A stretch of 64,000 nt of DNA, from contig JAUIRK010000976.1 in assembly GCA_030549495.1 (NCBI GenBank), positions 1 to 64,000 of the forward strand, given 5' to 3'. A program made the position numbers and the translations under genes. How positions within the stretch are numbered: position 1 is the first letter of the stretch; every line of letters begins with the position of its first letter. The DNA comes from Nectonema munidae (Eukaryota > Nematomorpha > Nectonematoida > Nectonematidae). The notes beneath the pieces were generated by a model, which was given only the letters and a program-made list of their open reading frames with translations, made no database searches and was not told the origin of the DNA. This document shows, piece by piece, positions 45,040 through 57,487 of the stretch.

Positions 45040-45207
45040 AGATGTTTCATACTTCATGCAACGAATCAAAACGTATACCAATTTTAGAGATGATCCATTT
45101 TTTCTAATTCAATATGGATGTACCAATTCCAAAAGTTTTGAAAATGTTTACCAAAACAAACCTTAAGTTTGCTAGCAACAATAAAAAAGTGGCTAATTAA
45201 TCTTAAT

Positions 45208-45300
45208 AGTTAAAATTATTTTTTTTCTAGTTAAAATTCAAACACTATTTTTCTTCGGCTTCTGGAGTAAGACCGTTTTTGGCCTAGTGATTACATAACC
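45208..45300 (-). repeat. inverted partial copy of a sequence at 42213-42370
   Basis: GTTTGAATTTTAACTAGAAA and the following 20 bases occur at about 42212-42250 and, inverted, at about 45210-45250. It suggests a second fragment of the outer foldback family. Confidence 0.4.
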
Positions 45301-45529
45301 TCCAGTTTGTTAGTTAATTACAGGGGTCCGGCCAAAAAGCCCCAAACCCCCTCCCCTCTGGACAAAATCCCTTCTCTCAAAATGAGAAAGAGGACATAAC
45401 CTCCCTCTCTTTTAAGCACAAAAACTTGATTTAAATATTAGAATTAGTGTTAACAAAACACAAAAAGGGCGTGTACAGACAAACGCCCTACCTGACAAAA
45501 TCCCTCCCTTCAACCTTTTTCTTTCGTGT

Positions 45530-45905
45530 TTGAACGTTTATCAAATCGCATTCCTTTAGGCCTTCTAACATATTGCAGTGAATTAGAATGAAGCTCAATC
45601 TTTGTTTCGTCACTAAAAATTACATTATGCCAATCATACACGCTCCATAAAAATTTTCTTTTGTCAACTCAAATCAAATTTTTAATTGAACTTTATTCAA
45701 AGTTGGTTTTTCATGTTAAATGCCCTTTCAAATGATTTTTCTAAGGATTCGTTTTACTGTATCAATTGAAATATATTTTGATAAATTATTTTCATCCATA
45801 GGATTAATCTTTGACATTCTGACCAATTTTCAGATTTCTCTTATTAGTAATTTTTGAGGACGGCCGTTTTTGGGTTTGTTGGCTACAGTTCCTGTCAATG
45901 GCGTA
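45530..45905 (-). mobile_element. Tc1/mariner transposase remnant
   Basis: On the minus strand the frames read NKPKNGRPQKLLIREI, KLVRMSKINPMDENNLSKYI, SIDTVKRILRK and then DWHNVIFSDETKIELHSNSL with YVRRPKGMRFDK. GRP(R/Q)K at the domain border and FSDE(T/S)-x-(I/F) with the second catalytic Asp are marks of Tc1 elements. Several stops and frame changes are present and no terminal repeats were found. Confidence 0.7.
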
Positions 45906-46174
45906 GCTAGACATGGGCCGAATTATAATGATCAAATGTGGGTGAATATTTAAACACCAGAATACAAAGTTGTTACTGACTGAATGGAATGGGGTAACGG
46001 CATAAAACTGATGCGGTTAAAAAGTAAATTTATCCTAGGCTCAATAAATCTTTTTGATCGTATATCGTAAAAATTCAAAACAAAAGATTTTATTTTGCGT
46101 AATCTTCATTGCCGCGGCAAGCTTTTGCTCTATTGTGAATTTCAATGTTGAAAGGCATTAATTGATTATTTTAG

Positions 46175-46438
46175 TGGATGAATGAATACAAAGGGAACAA
46201 ACAGATCATAAATTTGAGAATAGAAAGTCGAACAAATCCCTGTGTGATATCCAAATTTATTTATGTGAACAAGTTCCCGCATAAATCCTATCTCGTGGAT
46301 TGTAATGATCATTGTCACATCAACATCTCCTCTACTGCCACGGTGTTCACCATCTATAGTTGTAAGGGAGTGATGAAAAAAGAAATCAATATGATATTTG
46401 AATTATATAAACAATTTAAACTGCTTAAGCTTATTTGA
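46175..46438 (+). CDS. possible CARP/CAP-C-like exon
   Basis: After the acceptor TTATTTTAG (ends 46173) an open frame reads WMNEYKGNKQIINLRIESR, then KFIYVNKFPHKSYLVDCNDH and STATVFTIYSCKGVMKK. The spacing of Trp, NL-x-IE, K-F-x-x-(x)-S-x-x-x-D-C and the closing S/N-C-K resembles the beta-helix repeats of cyclase-associated protein and tubulin cofactor C. The match is weak and no neighbouring CAP exon was found, so it may be a relic or chance. The frame ends at 46438. Confidence 0.3.
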   Translation, partial: WMNEYKGNKQIINLRIESRTNPCVISKFIYVNKFPHKSYLVDCNDHCHINISSTATVFTIYSCKGVMKKEINMIFELYKQFKLLKLI

Positions 46439-46960
46439 AGGTTTGTCTGTTGATTGTAAATTTTCTAAAATTATTTCCTTTTTACTATTTCTGCTCTTCG
46501 ACATAGTTATACATTTGAGATTTATTCGTGCATACCCCTTTTCATATTCAGAATGAGGAAACTGATATTTTATCCTATCTTTTTTTCAATTACATATTCT
46601 AGGTCAAAGATGACAGTGTGAAATTTTGCGACACTTTTTGTGGAAACTGAAATACAGAACTTTTCAAATCTCATACGCAAATATTCATACCCACTCGTAT
46701 ATATTTTGAAATCAAAATTTTTGTATCTTTAACAAGGTCATTATCAATTCAAAAGTGTTATTTCATTATCAATTCAAAAGGTCAAACTCAAAGTTTCCGC
46801 TGACAAATAAATAAAATACAAAAAATGGACAACGCAATATCTTTAGTGATGTAACAAAAATGTTAATCTAGGGGTATTCTTCAGGTAAAGGTACCGTGGG
46901 GTGTTTTCATCGAGAAGGCACAATTGCGCCTCTTGTATCGAACTATAGGAAAGGTGGAAG
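46439..46960. other. intergenic sequence upstream of the calcium sensor gene
   Basis: No gene or element recognised. Confidence 0.3.
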
Positions 46961-46971
46961 CAAAACTGATT

Positions 46972-47163
46972 AAGAGGGGGAGGGGGGGGGTGCAAAACTG
47001 ATCAAGGAAAGGGAGGTTGGTGGGCAAAACTGATCAAAGGGGGGTGGGGGTTGGTGGGCAGAACTGATCAGGGGAGGGGGGAAACTGATCAGGGGGGGGG
47101 GCAAAACTGATCAGAGGGGGGGGGGGGAAACTGATCAGAGGGGGGGGGGGGGAGGGGGCAAAA
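46972..47163. repeat. G-rich minisatellite upstream of the calcium sensor gene
   Basis: Seven or more units of about 20-30 bases alternate a conserved GCAAAACTGATCA box with runs of 6-13 G. The + strand is extremely G-rich and could form G-quadruplexes. It ends about 270 bases before the start codon at 47436, so it lies in the promoter or 5' UTR. Confidence 0.85.
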
Positions 47164-47435
47164 CTATAAGTAAGTGTATGATTTGAAAGGTTTTTCATCA
47201 TACATTTCGATTTGTTTTCAATCCAATACAAAAAAAAATATTCCTAAAATATTTTTATATTCCAATATAAATTTTGAATTTATTTCCTTTTTGTATATTT
47301 CAGGTGGAAATAAAGTTTGAATGATAAAAATATGTGCCATATTCCTGGTCTTCTGCCTTCATAGTTTAACCTTTTTCTCAGTCTCGCCCACTCCCTTTAA
47401 ATACTTCCTTTGTTATTTTCCGTAAGACGCTACAG

Positions 47436-50400
47436 ATGGGTTCACTCATGTCGAAGAAGAAAAAGTTGAGTGCTGATGAAATTGCCTTTTTGAAATGCAA
47501 CACCAACTTCAATGACGAACAAATCAAACAATGGCACAAAGGCTTTTACGTATTTCTTTCTTATTTTTGACAAATTTACTAACGATCAGCGCCATTTTGA
47601 TCTTTTGCCTTAAACCTCAAGCAATGGGAAAATTAGACGGAGCGAATAATTCATTTTCAATTCTATTTTCATGAATATGACCTTGGTGGTTGAAATATTG
47701 AATAAATTTTTCATCAACTTCTTGAACGTATTTTTATTATTTCATGCTTATTATGTGTATATTCATTTTGGGGGCGTGTTTATGTCCGTCAAATTATAAT
47801 TAAGAGTATGTAAGCAATTACGTGAAATGTAAGTGCAATATGTGTATTGAATTAAAAGGTAGTCTAGGTTAGGACAGGATTGGTGTTTCAAATCCTTCCC
47901 TTCTTGATGGTCACTTGTTTTTTCTTGCTTATAGCTTCGCAGAATCTCTTTAATCCGAATCTATGTCGTTGCGCGCATGTTCAAATAATCATGCGCGTGT
48001 AGAAAATTGCTTAAGGAACAGGACATTACGTGGCTATTCTGGAAGAAAACCCTAACAATATAGAAAACGATCTTTTAGTCTTGATTAAAAAATTTTGAGA
48101 TGAAGAAATCTTTTGAGATCTTGATGCTTAAGCAGATTAGAGATGCTTGAGCAAGTATTAGTAAGCGAAGCGCGTATCTGCATTAAATAGCACGGTCGAT
48201 TGGGCATCGTTGGTTCGAGCTAAAATCGCAAGTAACGCTCATTTAATAAAAGCACGCTTGCGATTATTGCTGCACGAATGCGCAAAATTCGACGAATAGC
48301 TTTTCGAATTAGGGAGGCAACTTTACAATTCATTTATGCGGAAGACGACGCGATTGATTTATACAAGCTATTCGACAAAGGATCTATGTTCGAAAATCGC
48401 TTTCAGCAACTTTAAAAAATTTTTTACTTCTTAGATTGAATTCAACATACATTTGAGCTTCCAGACAACTTTTTCTTAACAATTTATTTCTCGCGTCCCA
48501 AATTTAGGTTCAGTAGATTTTCTAAATATTTTTGCGAGCTACTTAAAAGGCAATTCGTTAGCAAGACATTTCGTATCTAAATTCGTCATTTCCAGTTAAA
48601 AAAAACAGTGTATGAGACCAGGGGCCCACATCCGGGGGGGGGGGGGGGGGGACCGCCCCGAATGTGTTTTTAGGTGGCGAATAATTTTAAGGATGTGCGC
48701 CCCTGTATGAGACGCCCAAAACGTGGTATTTTATGCAATGAATAGCTCAACGGTAAAAATTCTGTGATAATTAAACAATCTTAGTTTTAAAATTTAAGAT
48801 TTTCTTTCATGCATTGGCAAAAAAATACTTTTATCATAACTTGCGCATTAATCTTTCCTCTAAACTCGATGAAAAACAAAATGAAACAGATAATGTTTTA
48901 GTGTATGCACATCGTCCTTTAGCGAAAATGCATCTTTTTCACACTCGTTCTTTTACGGGAGGATGCAGAATGAATTTTTTTGTATTAAATATAAAAGCTT
49001 TTCTCTTTTATTTTAGAAAGACTGCCCTAACGGTCAACTCAGCCATGAAAAGTTTATTGAAGTTTACAAACAGTTTTTTCCATGCGGAAGAGCTGAAGAG
49101 TTTTGCAAACACGTTTTCCGAACCTTTGACACCGATAATTCCAATACCATTGATTTCAACGAATTTCTTCTAGCAATAAACGTCACATCTTCCGGCACAC
49201 CTGAACAAAAGTTAAAGTGGGCTTTTCGCATGTACGACATCGATTCAAATGGATACATAGAGCTTAAAGAAATGATCAGTATTATTGACGTAATTTTTTA
49301 TCTTCATTTTTTCACTTCATAGCTCAGGAAGGTAAGACATTGACCAATTTATTTGTAATAGTTTTATGTATTTAAAAACAGTATACTATTGGTTTGACTT
49401 GGTGTGTAGACTTACTAATTAATAAGTCTAAAATAGATATACCAAATCATAAATTCAAGGCATTTTGGAAATGATTGAATTCAAAATTGAGGGACTTTTA
49501 TGCTACAAATAAAGTTTTTAAAGGCATGAGAAAATGACAAAAATTAAACTTGCATATAAATAATTTATATTGATTTATCATTCAAGAAATCTGTTAATTC
49601 GACGCTTACACAGAGAGAATTCACATGGACAAATTCAATAAATTATTTATTTTGAAAATTAAATATCAGCCTTCATATTTATGTGAACATAATCTTGTGG
49701 AGAGAGGAAAAAGCAGCCTTGTAAATTATGTATCATTAAACAAAAATCTACCTTTACCACGTACCAAAAGCGTAACCTTTTTGATTTAAGAGCATCGTCT
49801 AACTAATGTCTAGTGGGCCTGAACTTATCCTTCCTTGGCTGTTAATGGTGGCATTGCCCTTTCTCAAGCTCAGGGGTGTCCAACCTATGGCGCATTGCAC
49901 GATTCCAAGTGGCGCATTATACCCCAGAGATAATAAAAAAAAATAAGTCTGCTCGCAAAAAAATTGATAATACAATCAATATTCGAAATAGTAGTTAACA
50001 TCTGAATCATTTAAAATATTTCCAAAATTTTGGCTGAGAAAGCTTTCATACACTTACTTGTTTATACTAGTGAAATATTTAAAAGCGCATAACTTTCTCC
50101 TTTCTCAGCGATTATTTACACGTGGTGTACAAAGTCATACTGATTAAAGTATCGCCTCCTTCTAAGCAAAAAAACACTCGTTATGATAAAGTTGTAATTA
50201 AAAACTTAGACTAAATTAAGTTAGCGTATGAATTTATTAAATTTAAACTTTAAATAAAAATAGATTTTTTTTAAAAATTTGGACTTTGAATAATTTTTTG
50301 TACAAATAAATTATAATATATTTCATAGCGTTATATTGTTATTTATAATGGAAACAAATTTTAGGATCATGTGAGACGAATCATAGCTAGCCTGCTATGC

Positions 50401-50766
50401 AAGAATCAAAGGGTAGCCGGTCTTTGTTTTAAAAAAGTCGCATTCAAAGCAAAAATGGTAGGCAATTATTTTAAACAACGATCATTAAGTGTGGATTATG
50501 TTTATATTTTCTTAATATACGTTGTGGGATATTTGTGTTGTAAAATTTCTTTTATTGAAATAGAAAAATCATCATACACTGTTTAGACAATATACAAAAT
50601 GATGGAAACAGAGGTTAACCAATCAAATGAGAGACCGGAACAACGAGCGAAGCTTATTTTTGAAAAAATGGACACCAACAATGACAAAAGATTGTGTGAA
50701 AATGAATTCATTAAAGGTTGTCTACACGATCCAGAACTATTCCGAATTTTATCATCTCCGAACTAA
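47436..50766 (+). CDS. neuronal calcium sensor / visinin-like EF-hand protein, 3 coding exons
   Basis: Exons 47436-47549, 49017-49289 and 50587-50766 join in phase 0 to give 188 residues, close to the 190 of NCS-1. The protein starts [10 protein letters not shown], a myristoylation signal (Gly2) followed by basic residues that bind membranes. The first EF-hand is the inactive NCS type ([10 protein letters not shown], 39-48). EF2 (Asp76-Glu87, [12 protein letters not shown]), EF3 (Asp112-Glu123, [12 protein letters not shown]) and EF4 (Asp158-Glu169, [12 protein letters not shown]) keep their acidic ends; EF2 lacks the usual Gly at loop position 6 and EF4 has Lys there. Such proteins sense Ca2+ at membranes and regulate kinases, channels and receptors. 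The exact subfamily is open. Introns are 1467 and 1297 nt; intron 1 holds a small hAT element, intron 2 one hAT end. AATAAA is at 50897. Confidence 0.92.
48619..48705. mobile_element. 87-bp hAT MITE, same family as 18897-19973
   Basis: Ends CAGGGGCCCACATCC and GGATGTGCGCCCCTG match the 1077-bp element, with one mismatch. TATGAGAC stands on both sides (48611-48618 and 48706-48713). Most of the interior is deleted, but a long G run remains by the left end. It sits in intron 1 of the calcium sensor gene. Confidence 0.9.
49871..49925. repeat. single hAT-type terminus
   Basis: CAGGGGTGTCCAACCTATGG is typical of hAT ends, followed by two GGCGCATT words. No opposite end was found nearby. It lies in intron 2 of the calcium sensor gene. 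Confidence 0.5.
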
Positions 50767-50896
50767 TTCCATAAATATGGGCGATCACTCGTTTTGTCTC
50801 TGAAGAAAATATCATCCCTTTTTATAAAAACGTAGTTTATTTCTAAAATTTAGCATAAATTTATGTCTATATTAATTTTTAAATTTAAAAAATGGG

Positions 50897-50902
50897 AATA
50901 AA
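50897..50902 (+). terminator. polyadenylation signal of the calcium sensor gene
   Basis: AATAAA, 130 bases after the stop codon. Confidence 0.55.
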
Positions 50903-51934
50903 AGTTGTCAACTATTTATAAGAATGTTCTTTTTGAAACAAAACATGTCATTTGCTTATTTTTTATTTAGTAGGCCCAGCCTATGCAACTTCGTGTGGAT
51001 ATCGATTCGTAGCTTCAGTTCAATTTTCAATGAAATTGGCCAATATTACGTCTTCTTTTTCTGAAATAAGGTCAAGTTTTTCCTGAAAATCTGCTACGAA
51101 CGAATGCGAAAATAATTTCAGCTGAGAAAAGGGAGAGTTGTCTCTATGATTAAATATTTAAGATGTAAATAGAATTTATTAAACTTTCGATACATATCCA
51201 TGCCTTATTATGTAGAATAAAACGAATTAGAGTAAAGCCGAATATAACGAAGCCCATTGGCCATTTTATTTTTCCGTTGTAATGAAACTTCGATATATTG
51301 AATAAAACAGCATTCAAACATCTCTCATTATGACAAGTTTTTAAATGAAATAAAGCTTTTTTCAAATTGATTTAAAAATATTTGATATTATTTTGTTTAC
51401 AACCTGAAAGCATTAACATTTCCCTAAATAGAAATCTTCTCAGTGATTACTTCAGCAGTTGCTTCTTTTTAGCTATTTCATGAGCTTCATTAGTGCTAAG
51501 TACCCTTTCTTTATTATCATTATTTTAATTTTCATCATTCTCTTTTTCAGGTCCGGACTCTGTTCCTTCACTTTTTCAATGATCCTCCACTTTTTTTATA
51601 AGTTAGTCAATTATTGAAATATGTTCTTCAATCTTTGATTCATTAAAATTTCCTTTATCTCAAAGAAATATCAAATCTTGTTTTGAACTTTCATATGCAA
51701 TCTGAAAAAAAATTTTCCTTAAAGTTTATGCCAGCTTTTTCGAAACAATTTGTAATTCTCAGAGATCTAACGTATTCCAAGCAACGACCGATAATAATTG
51801 TAGGCCATCAAGAATGCACAACGAAAATTTATTCATAGAACTTAATTTTTTTTGATTTAATAAATAATTTCTTTAACGCTATTATTGCTGGTGGAGGAGT
51901 CGTGGTAAAACAATTCCCTTTCCCTTCACTAAAA
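50903..51934. other. intergenic region
   Basis: No gene. 51200-51310 has GAATATAACGAAGCC and GTAATGAAACTTCGATATA words that resemble the Tigger right end at 38800-38902 and may be a decayed MITE. Confidence 0.3.
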
Positions 51935-53415
51935 ATTAATTGTACAAAATTGGCTGAATTATATTCCTCGAAATTTTGTGACTTTTCCTAAAATCGCTAG
52001 CTGCATCTTTTGATACCATTTCTATGGTAATTGAATGACCTCTCATGTCAAAAACTGGCAATCAAAATTAATATTTTTCAACAAAATTTTGACATTATCT
52101 GTAGTTGACCTTATATCTTAGGGGCTATATTAGGTACTCGCTTATAAATTTGTAATTATACAGTTTTGAATGCATAACACTTTATATATTTAATGTTTTC
52201 AATAATGATGTCTACTTTTTAGAAAATGATCAAAATTTTGATTGATGAAAAATATATCTAATAATTTATATATCTGTAAGTGTCTATCAAATATTTACGT
52301 CTGGAAACTGTTTCCAAAAATATCAACTTTATATACCAAATCAACCATGCTAGCTTCTTTTCTGAACTTATTTTTCTCATTTAGAGGTTTTAAAATATCT
52401 GCAAATGCAATCAAATGTTAGGTTTAAGTCTAATGTCCACAGAAATATTTATAAAATTTAAATAAAATATGGGTTTTTTTACCAAAATATACGATGCTGG
52501 TTTCATATTTGGACTCGCATTTAACGTTTGAAATATCTGAAAGCTTCAATCAAATTTGCAATTTACGTATAAAAACTGTCTTCAAAAATATTTTCAAAAT
52601 TCAAAATAAATAATCGACTATACTTAGTTTATTTCTGTACTCCATCATTTTGGCTAATACGGCCTAAAGTGTCAATCGAATTAGTGATGTATTCCTTAAA
52701 ATTAGTTTTCCAAAAAATGGTTTCTGTGAAAAAATTCAGAAAATCGTTATATATAAATTTTTTTTCAACTGTTTTGCCTTATAATACTTCCTTTAATCAT
52801 GCTGGATATGAAATATTTATTGTAAAAACAAAAACAAAACGCGTTATAAAATCTCTTGAAGAGAAGAAAGAAACCTGAAAGCTAATTGAAAAGAGAACAT
52901 GTGGTCAAAAGAAATAATTAAAAAAAAATATATGTATCCTGACTAAATGGAGATTTACCATGTTCTAATGAACTAGAAAGTGGTGGAATGATCTAATATT
53001 GGATGCTTCAAAATAGATTTTGACAGTGGTCCTCATTTGCAAATGATAAATCTTTAAACCTATATATTATCAGTTACAATTACCATTTCACTAAGATAGG
53101 TGGAAATCTGAAAATTTTGAATTGTCAAAACTGTCACGAATGCTAATACCTCAAGATTTAGTCACCATCAAGATATTTTTTAATTTAAATTGAATTTATA
53201 CATTTTTTTCATTTTGCGTGAAAGAGAGAGTCTCTTAGATGAAACTTTTTGTAATTGAACAATGAAGATCACAAAAGATTTCATCAGAAAAAAAACGTTT
53301 GAACTGGGATTGATTGACAAATATTCAGGCTGAATATCTATCTGTTCATATCACCCGATAATAAAACAAGATATTGATAAAAAAGCCGTGATTATGATTA
53401 GATCAACAAGATTCT
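51935..53415 (+). repeat. unclassified 2.7-kb repeat, copy B, left part
   Basis: Non-coding. It matches copy A (33258-about 35000) in order and orientation, starting AAAATTGGCTGAATTATATT, with fewer 160-base tandem units. It is interrupted at TTAA by the piggyBac element and continues at 58179. Confidence 0.75.
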
Positions 53416-53957
53416 TTAACCTTCGCAGGACACACACGGGCTTTTTACTCCATTCAGCATTTTCAATGCCGTTTTTGATATAATATTTAATATATAACAT
53501 ATCAAAAAAATAGTATGTAAATTTACGTTATTCTCTGGAGTATAAATTGGTGCCAATATCAAAAATATACTGTTCTTTACAGACTCTAATTTTTTGCGGT
53601 TTTAATGACCTTAAGAGAAAATTTTCGAAAATTGAGTTTTAAAAAAACATGAAAGAAATTTTTTATGCATAAGGAGTGGAAATCTGTAGAATATAATTAT
53701 TAGGTTATCTTCTGAATTTCATAAAAAAAAAATAAAAAAAATTTTTTTAACGCCATCTTTAGCAAAAAAAACTTTAAAATATTTATCTAAAAAAACTTTT
53801 TGGCTGTTTTTTGTAGCTAAAAAATTTTAGAACTGAAAAATTTTTATAGAATAAGTAAATTTTAGATCTTATAAAGCAATAATTTTGAAAATAAAGCGCC
53901 TAAAATTGAACATAAAATGTAAATCTGATGCTGAAGTTGACCCATAAATTAAAGGAA

Positions 53958-54212
53958 AATTAAAATAAAATTCAAAAAGTAATATAATTTATTGGGCACA
54001 GGATTTAAAACGGTGAATTTTCGCCGACAGTCGGCTTTATCAAACCACTATACTAATGAGCAGAAGAACTCTTCTTCGCTAATCCTTCCAATTTTCAACT
54101 TCTAGCCTACTCATTAGTATAGTGGTTTGATAAAGCCGACTGTCGGCGAAAATTCACCGTTTTAAATCCTGTGCCCAATAAATTATATTACTTTTTGAAT
54201 TTTATTTTAATT
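53958..54212. repeat. perfect inverted repeat, 103-bp arms
   Basis: Arms 53958-54060 and 54110-54212 are identical when inverted, with a 49-base spacer. Each arm contains ATTAGTATAGTGGTTTGATA, similar to the A box of a tRNA-Asp, and the near-palindrome GCCGACTGTCGGC. ATTGAACATAAAA occurs just left (about 53911) and just right (about 54211), as a possible duplication. Confidence 0.9.
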
Positions 54213-54346
54213 GAACATAAAAAATTCAAAATATCAAAAAACCTATTTATAAACAATTTGAAATTTATTTCATAAAATATCAAGGGTTATACAAAAAAAA
54301 TAAAGCATTATAATTATATGTTGAACATGATAAAAAATTAGCAAAA

Positions 54347-56125
54347 TCACAAATTAGAATGGCAAAAAGAACAAATGGATAAGGTGTGTTTTTTGCACAT
54401 AAATTTTTTACAATTTGAACACCTCCTTGTGCCTCGTGTTCTAGGTCTGCATTCTTGAATTGAACAGTATCCCCTGCCCGAACTACTTTCCGCCGTGTCA
54501 ATTTGCGGAGAAAAACCATAGTAAAAAAGAAGGTTTTTGATGGGTCTTGAAATCTGACTTATGTTAGCCCTAGTTCTCATAGAATTATAACCTAAATTTT
54601 TTGATAAAATTTTTAAAAAAAATTTTCTCCCTCCATGGCGAATGGGCAACGCATCGTTAGGGCAGTTGTGCTTGTAGATAATCCATGTGTTGTAGGCAGC
54701 TATATCTAAATAATTAGAAAATGCGGCAACTGTCCATCGCCTACTTGTCTTATAACTAGTAAAATCTCTGGCCATTCGATTAAAACAATCCACCCCACTT
54801 TTGTATTTATTATAGGAAATTAGGCTTTCGGGTTTTCTTTTATTTGATGTGATAGTAACACTTCTACTATGCTGCGTAGATAAGACATAAACTGCTTTAA
54901 AATTCTTTCTAGCATGCTTTTCAGGTATATAAACACAAAGTGATGAAATATTGGAATATACAATTTTGCTCTCAGTTTCACTTAAATTTAACGTGCGTAA
55001 AAATTTAGGTTTTAAAATATACGGAACAAATCTACGTATAGGATTTACTGTCCCACAAATTGTCAAATTTTTGGAAAGAGCCCACTCCGCTAAAGCATGA
55101 GATGTAAAAAATCTGTCAAGATAAATACCACACCCTGATGGGAGATTGCTACTTTCTACTAGACGCTTACAGATTTCTAGACTTGAAAAATATTCCCGAT
55201 CAATTAATCCTGAAACATAAATTTCGGGCTTCATAACATAAAATGTGTTAGAATCATTAAGATGGTAGAACTTTAAGCCATAATGGCCCGGCTTTTTAGG
55301 GTCGTACACTTTTAGAGAACACCCGCCACGAAATTTCACTAATTGCTCGTCTATAGTTACAGCATCAAGTGGTGTCCAAAATTTATGGCATTTTTCAAAA
55401 AAGTTATTATGAATACGCCTAATGGCTGCTAGTTTGTCTGAAGGCTCTCTAGTGGCGGCATCGTCAAAGCGTATAAAAATTTTGATGAATTGGAACATCC
55501 TTCTGCCGAGTGCAGCACGTAAGAAAGGATCTCCATCATTGGAAAAAAGGGCTTTAGTCGCAATTCTTTGGTCTTTTGATTGTCCCAAAAAAATTAGACA
55601 ACCAAAATAGGCAAGCAAATCGCTTATAACAAACTTTTCATGACACGCTTTCAAATCCAACCACTTAGGGGACTCTTTCCTAGAATCATAGAGTTTCTTA
55701 TATCTCACATAAAGATTTATAGAAAAATAAACTTACTTGTAATTATCATCTGCTTTTTTGTGAGTCATCTCGTATATATGAGAAACCAAAGGAGGGTCAA
55801 AAAACAAATCAAAAATTTTATCAATTTCCTTCAAGTTTTTTGCATCATCAGAAGGTCCATATGGACGTGAAGAGATATCTCTACAGTTTCTAGCTTGAGA
55901 TCTACCTCTTGAAGATTGTTGAGGCTCCCAGAAGAACTGTGTTCCATCTGGAGCTTTAAGAGAAATATCTTCGGCGTCAAATACTTCTTCTAATTCCACT
56001 GCTTCTAGATTACTCTCACCTGTATAAATATCAGATGCTTCAGAATCTGAAATTGATGAAAATGATTCATTTTCTTCAGAAGAACTTGTTGTCAGAGGTG
56101 ATGATGATGATGATAAAAATTCCAT
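54347..56125 (-). CDS. piggyBac transposase, one short intron, looks intact
   Basis: Exon 1 (56125 or 56140 to about 55735) is the acidic, serine-rich N terminus (SSSPLTTSSSEENESFSSIS). Exon 2, to 54347, is the DDE_Tnp_1_7 core and C terminus. The donor AATTACAA|GTAAGT pairs with an acceptor at TGATTCTAG (57-nt intron) or TATGTGAG (33-nt intron); both keep the frame, and the stop after the donor requires one of them. In the 453-residue numbering of the second part, catalytic Asp are Asp120 (TIDEQLVKFRG), Asp198 (YLDRFFTS) and Asp307 (YKSGVDCFN). The C terminus is a cysteine-rich finger (CSNCKKFMCKKH...CSFC) that in this family binds the terminal repeats. No break was seen, so it may be active. 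Confidence 0.9.
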
Positions 56126-56412
56126 GCGAAATAAGAACAATAGAGAAAATTATTCAACAACAAATTGTTGGTAAAAGTTATGGATCAATGCATAGATAAG
56201 CTTTCATCAATAAATGATAAACATTGAATTCATGCGAAGATTACGGTCAGAAAATATCACAGATGAAGAAAAAAATCAATTATAAGAATGTGCACAGAAT
56301 GAAGATGGAAAAAAGATAAACAACTTGCATTTATTGGTTTCGATATTTTACGTAACCTGATAGGAAAGTAGAGAAAGAGAGAAAAAATATGGGATAACGT
56401 ATTATAAAGAGA

Positions 56413-56812
<400 letters not shown>

Positions 56813-57487
56813 CATACAAACTAGCTAAGCTAGTATATATATAATACACTGACACACATATAACATACATATTTTGAAACTATAAATTTGGAGCAAAAAC
56901 TATTCTTTTGTTCAAGATTGAATTTTTATAAATTTTTCAAATAAAATTTTTAAATTTTGATTTTGATAGGATATAAAAGTAATGAAGAAGAATAGTTTAT
57001 TAAAAATTCTATAAAAATGCTATTGTACATAACAAAACAAAAACAGAATGGATAGAAAAAGGTGCTGAAAGGTCATTGAACCATAAGAAATATTTATAAA
57101 AAAAAGGGGAGAGGTGAAACCCCCCCCCGTCAATAACCTACAATTTATAATAAAAATGTATCAAAAAAATTTCAAAAAAAAGTAAAGATACGCTTCTAGA
57201 TGTTTCAGGAACAGTCAAGAAAATCAAGTGGAATAATGCAATGATTTGAATTTAATTTGAGTTATAGAACAAGAGGAGGTCTTGAAAACCCCCTACCCCT
57301 CGTAAATAATAGAGTTGAAATATGTCATAATTCATCATTCAAATGTTAATAGTTTTGTAAATAGTATATTCTATATGAAAAAGCGTATGGGCTTTTTTCT
57401 CCATTACTGTGTCCTTCGTGTAACAGTAAAATCGTGTGTCCTTCGTGTAACAGTAAAATCGTGTGTCCTGCGAAGGTTAACCAGAAT

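Noticed and set aside
47034-47231. Proline-rich minus-strand ORF
   Set aside because: It is the G-rich minisatellite read on the opposite strand.
48150-48400. tRNA or coding exon in calcium sensor intron 1
   Set aside because: GGTTCGAGC resembles a B box, but no A box or cloverleaf could be drawn and frames are short.
54110-54190. tRNA-Asp gene
   Set aside because: Only the A-box part and a GTC-like loop agree; the acceptor and T arms do not pair and the B box is degenerate.
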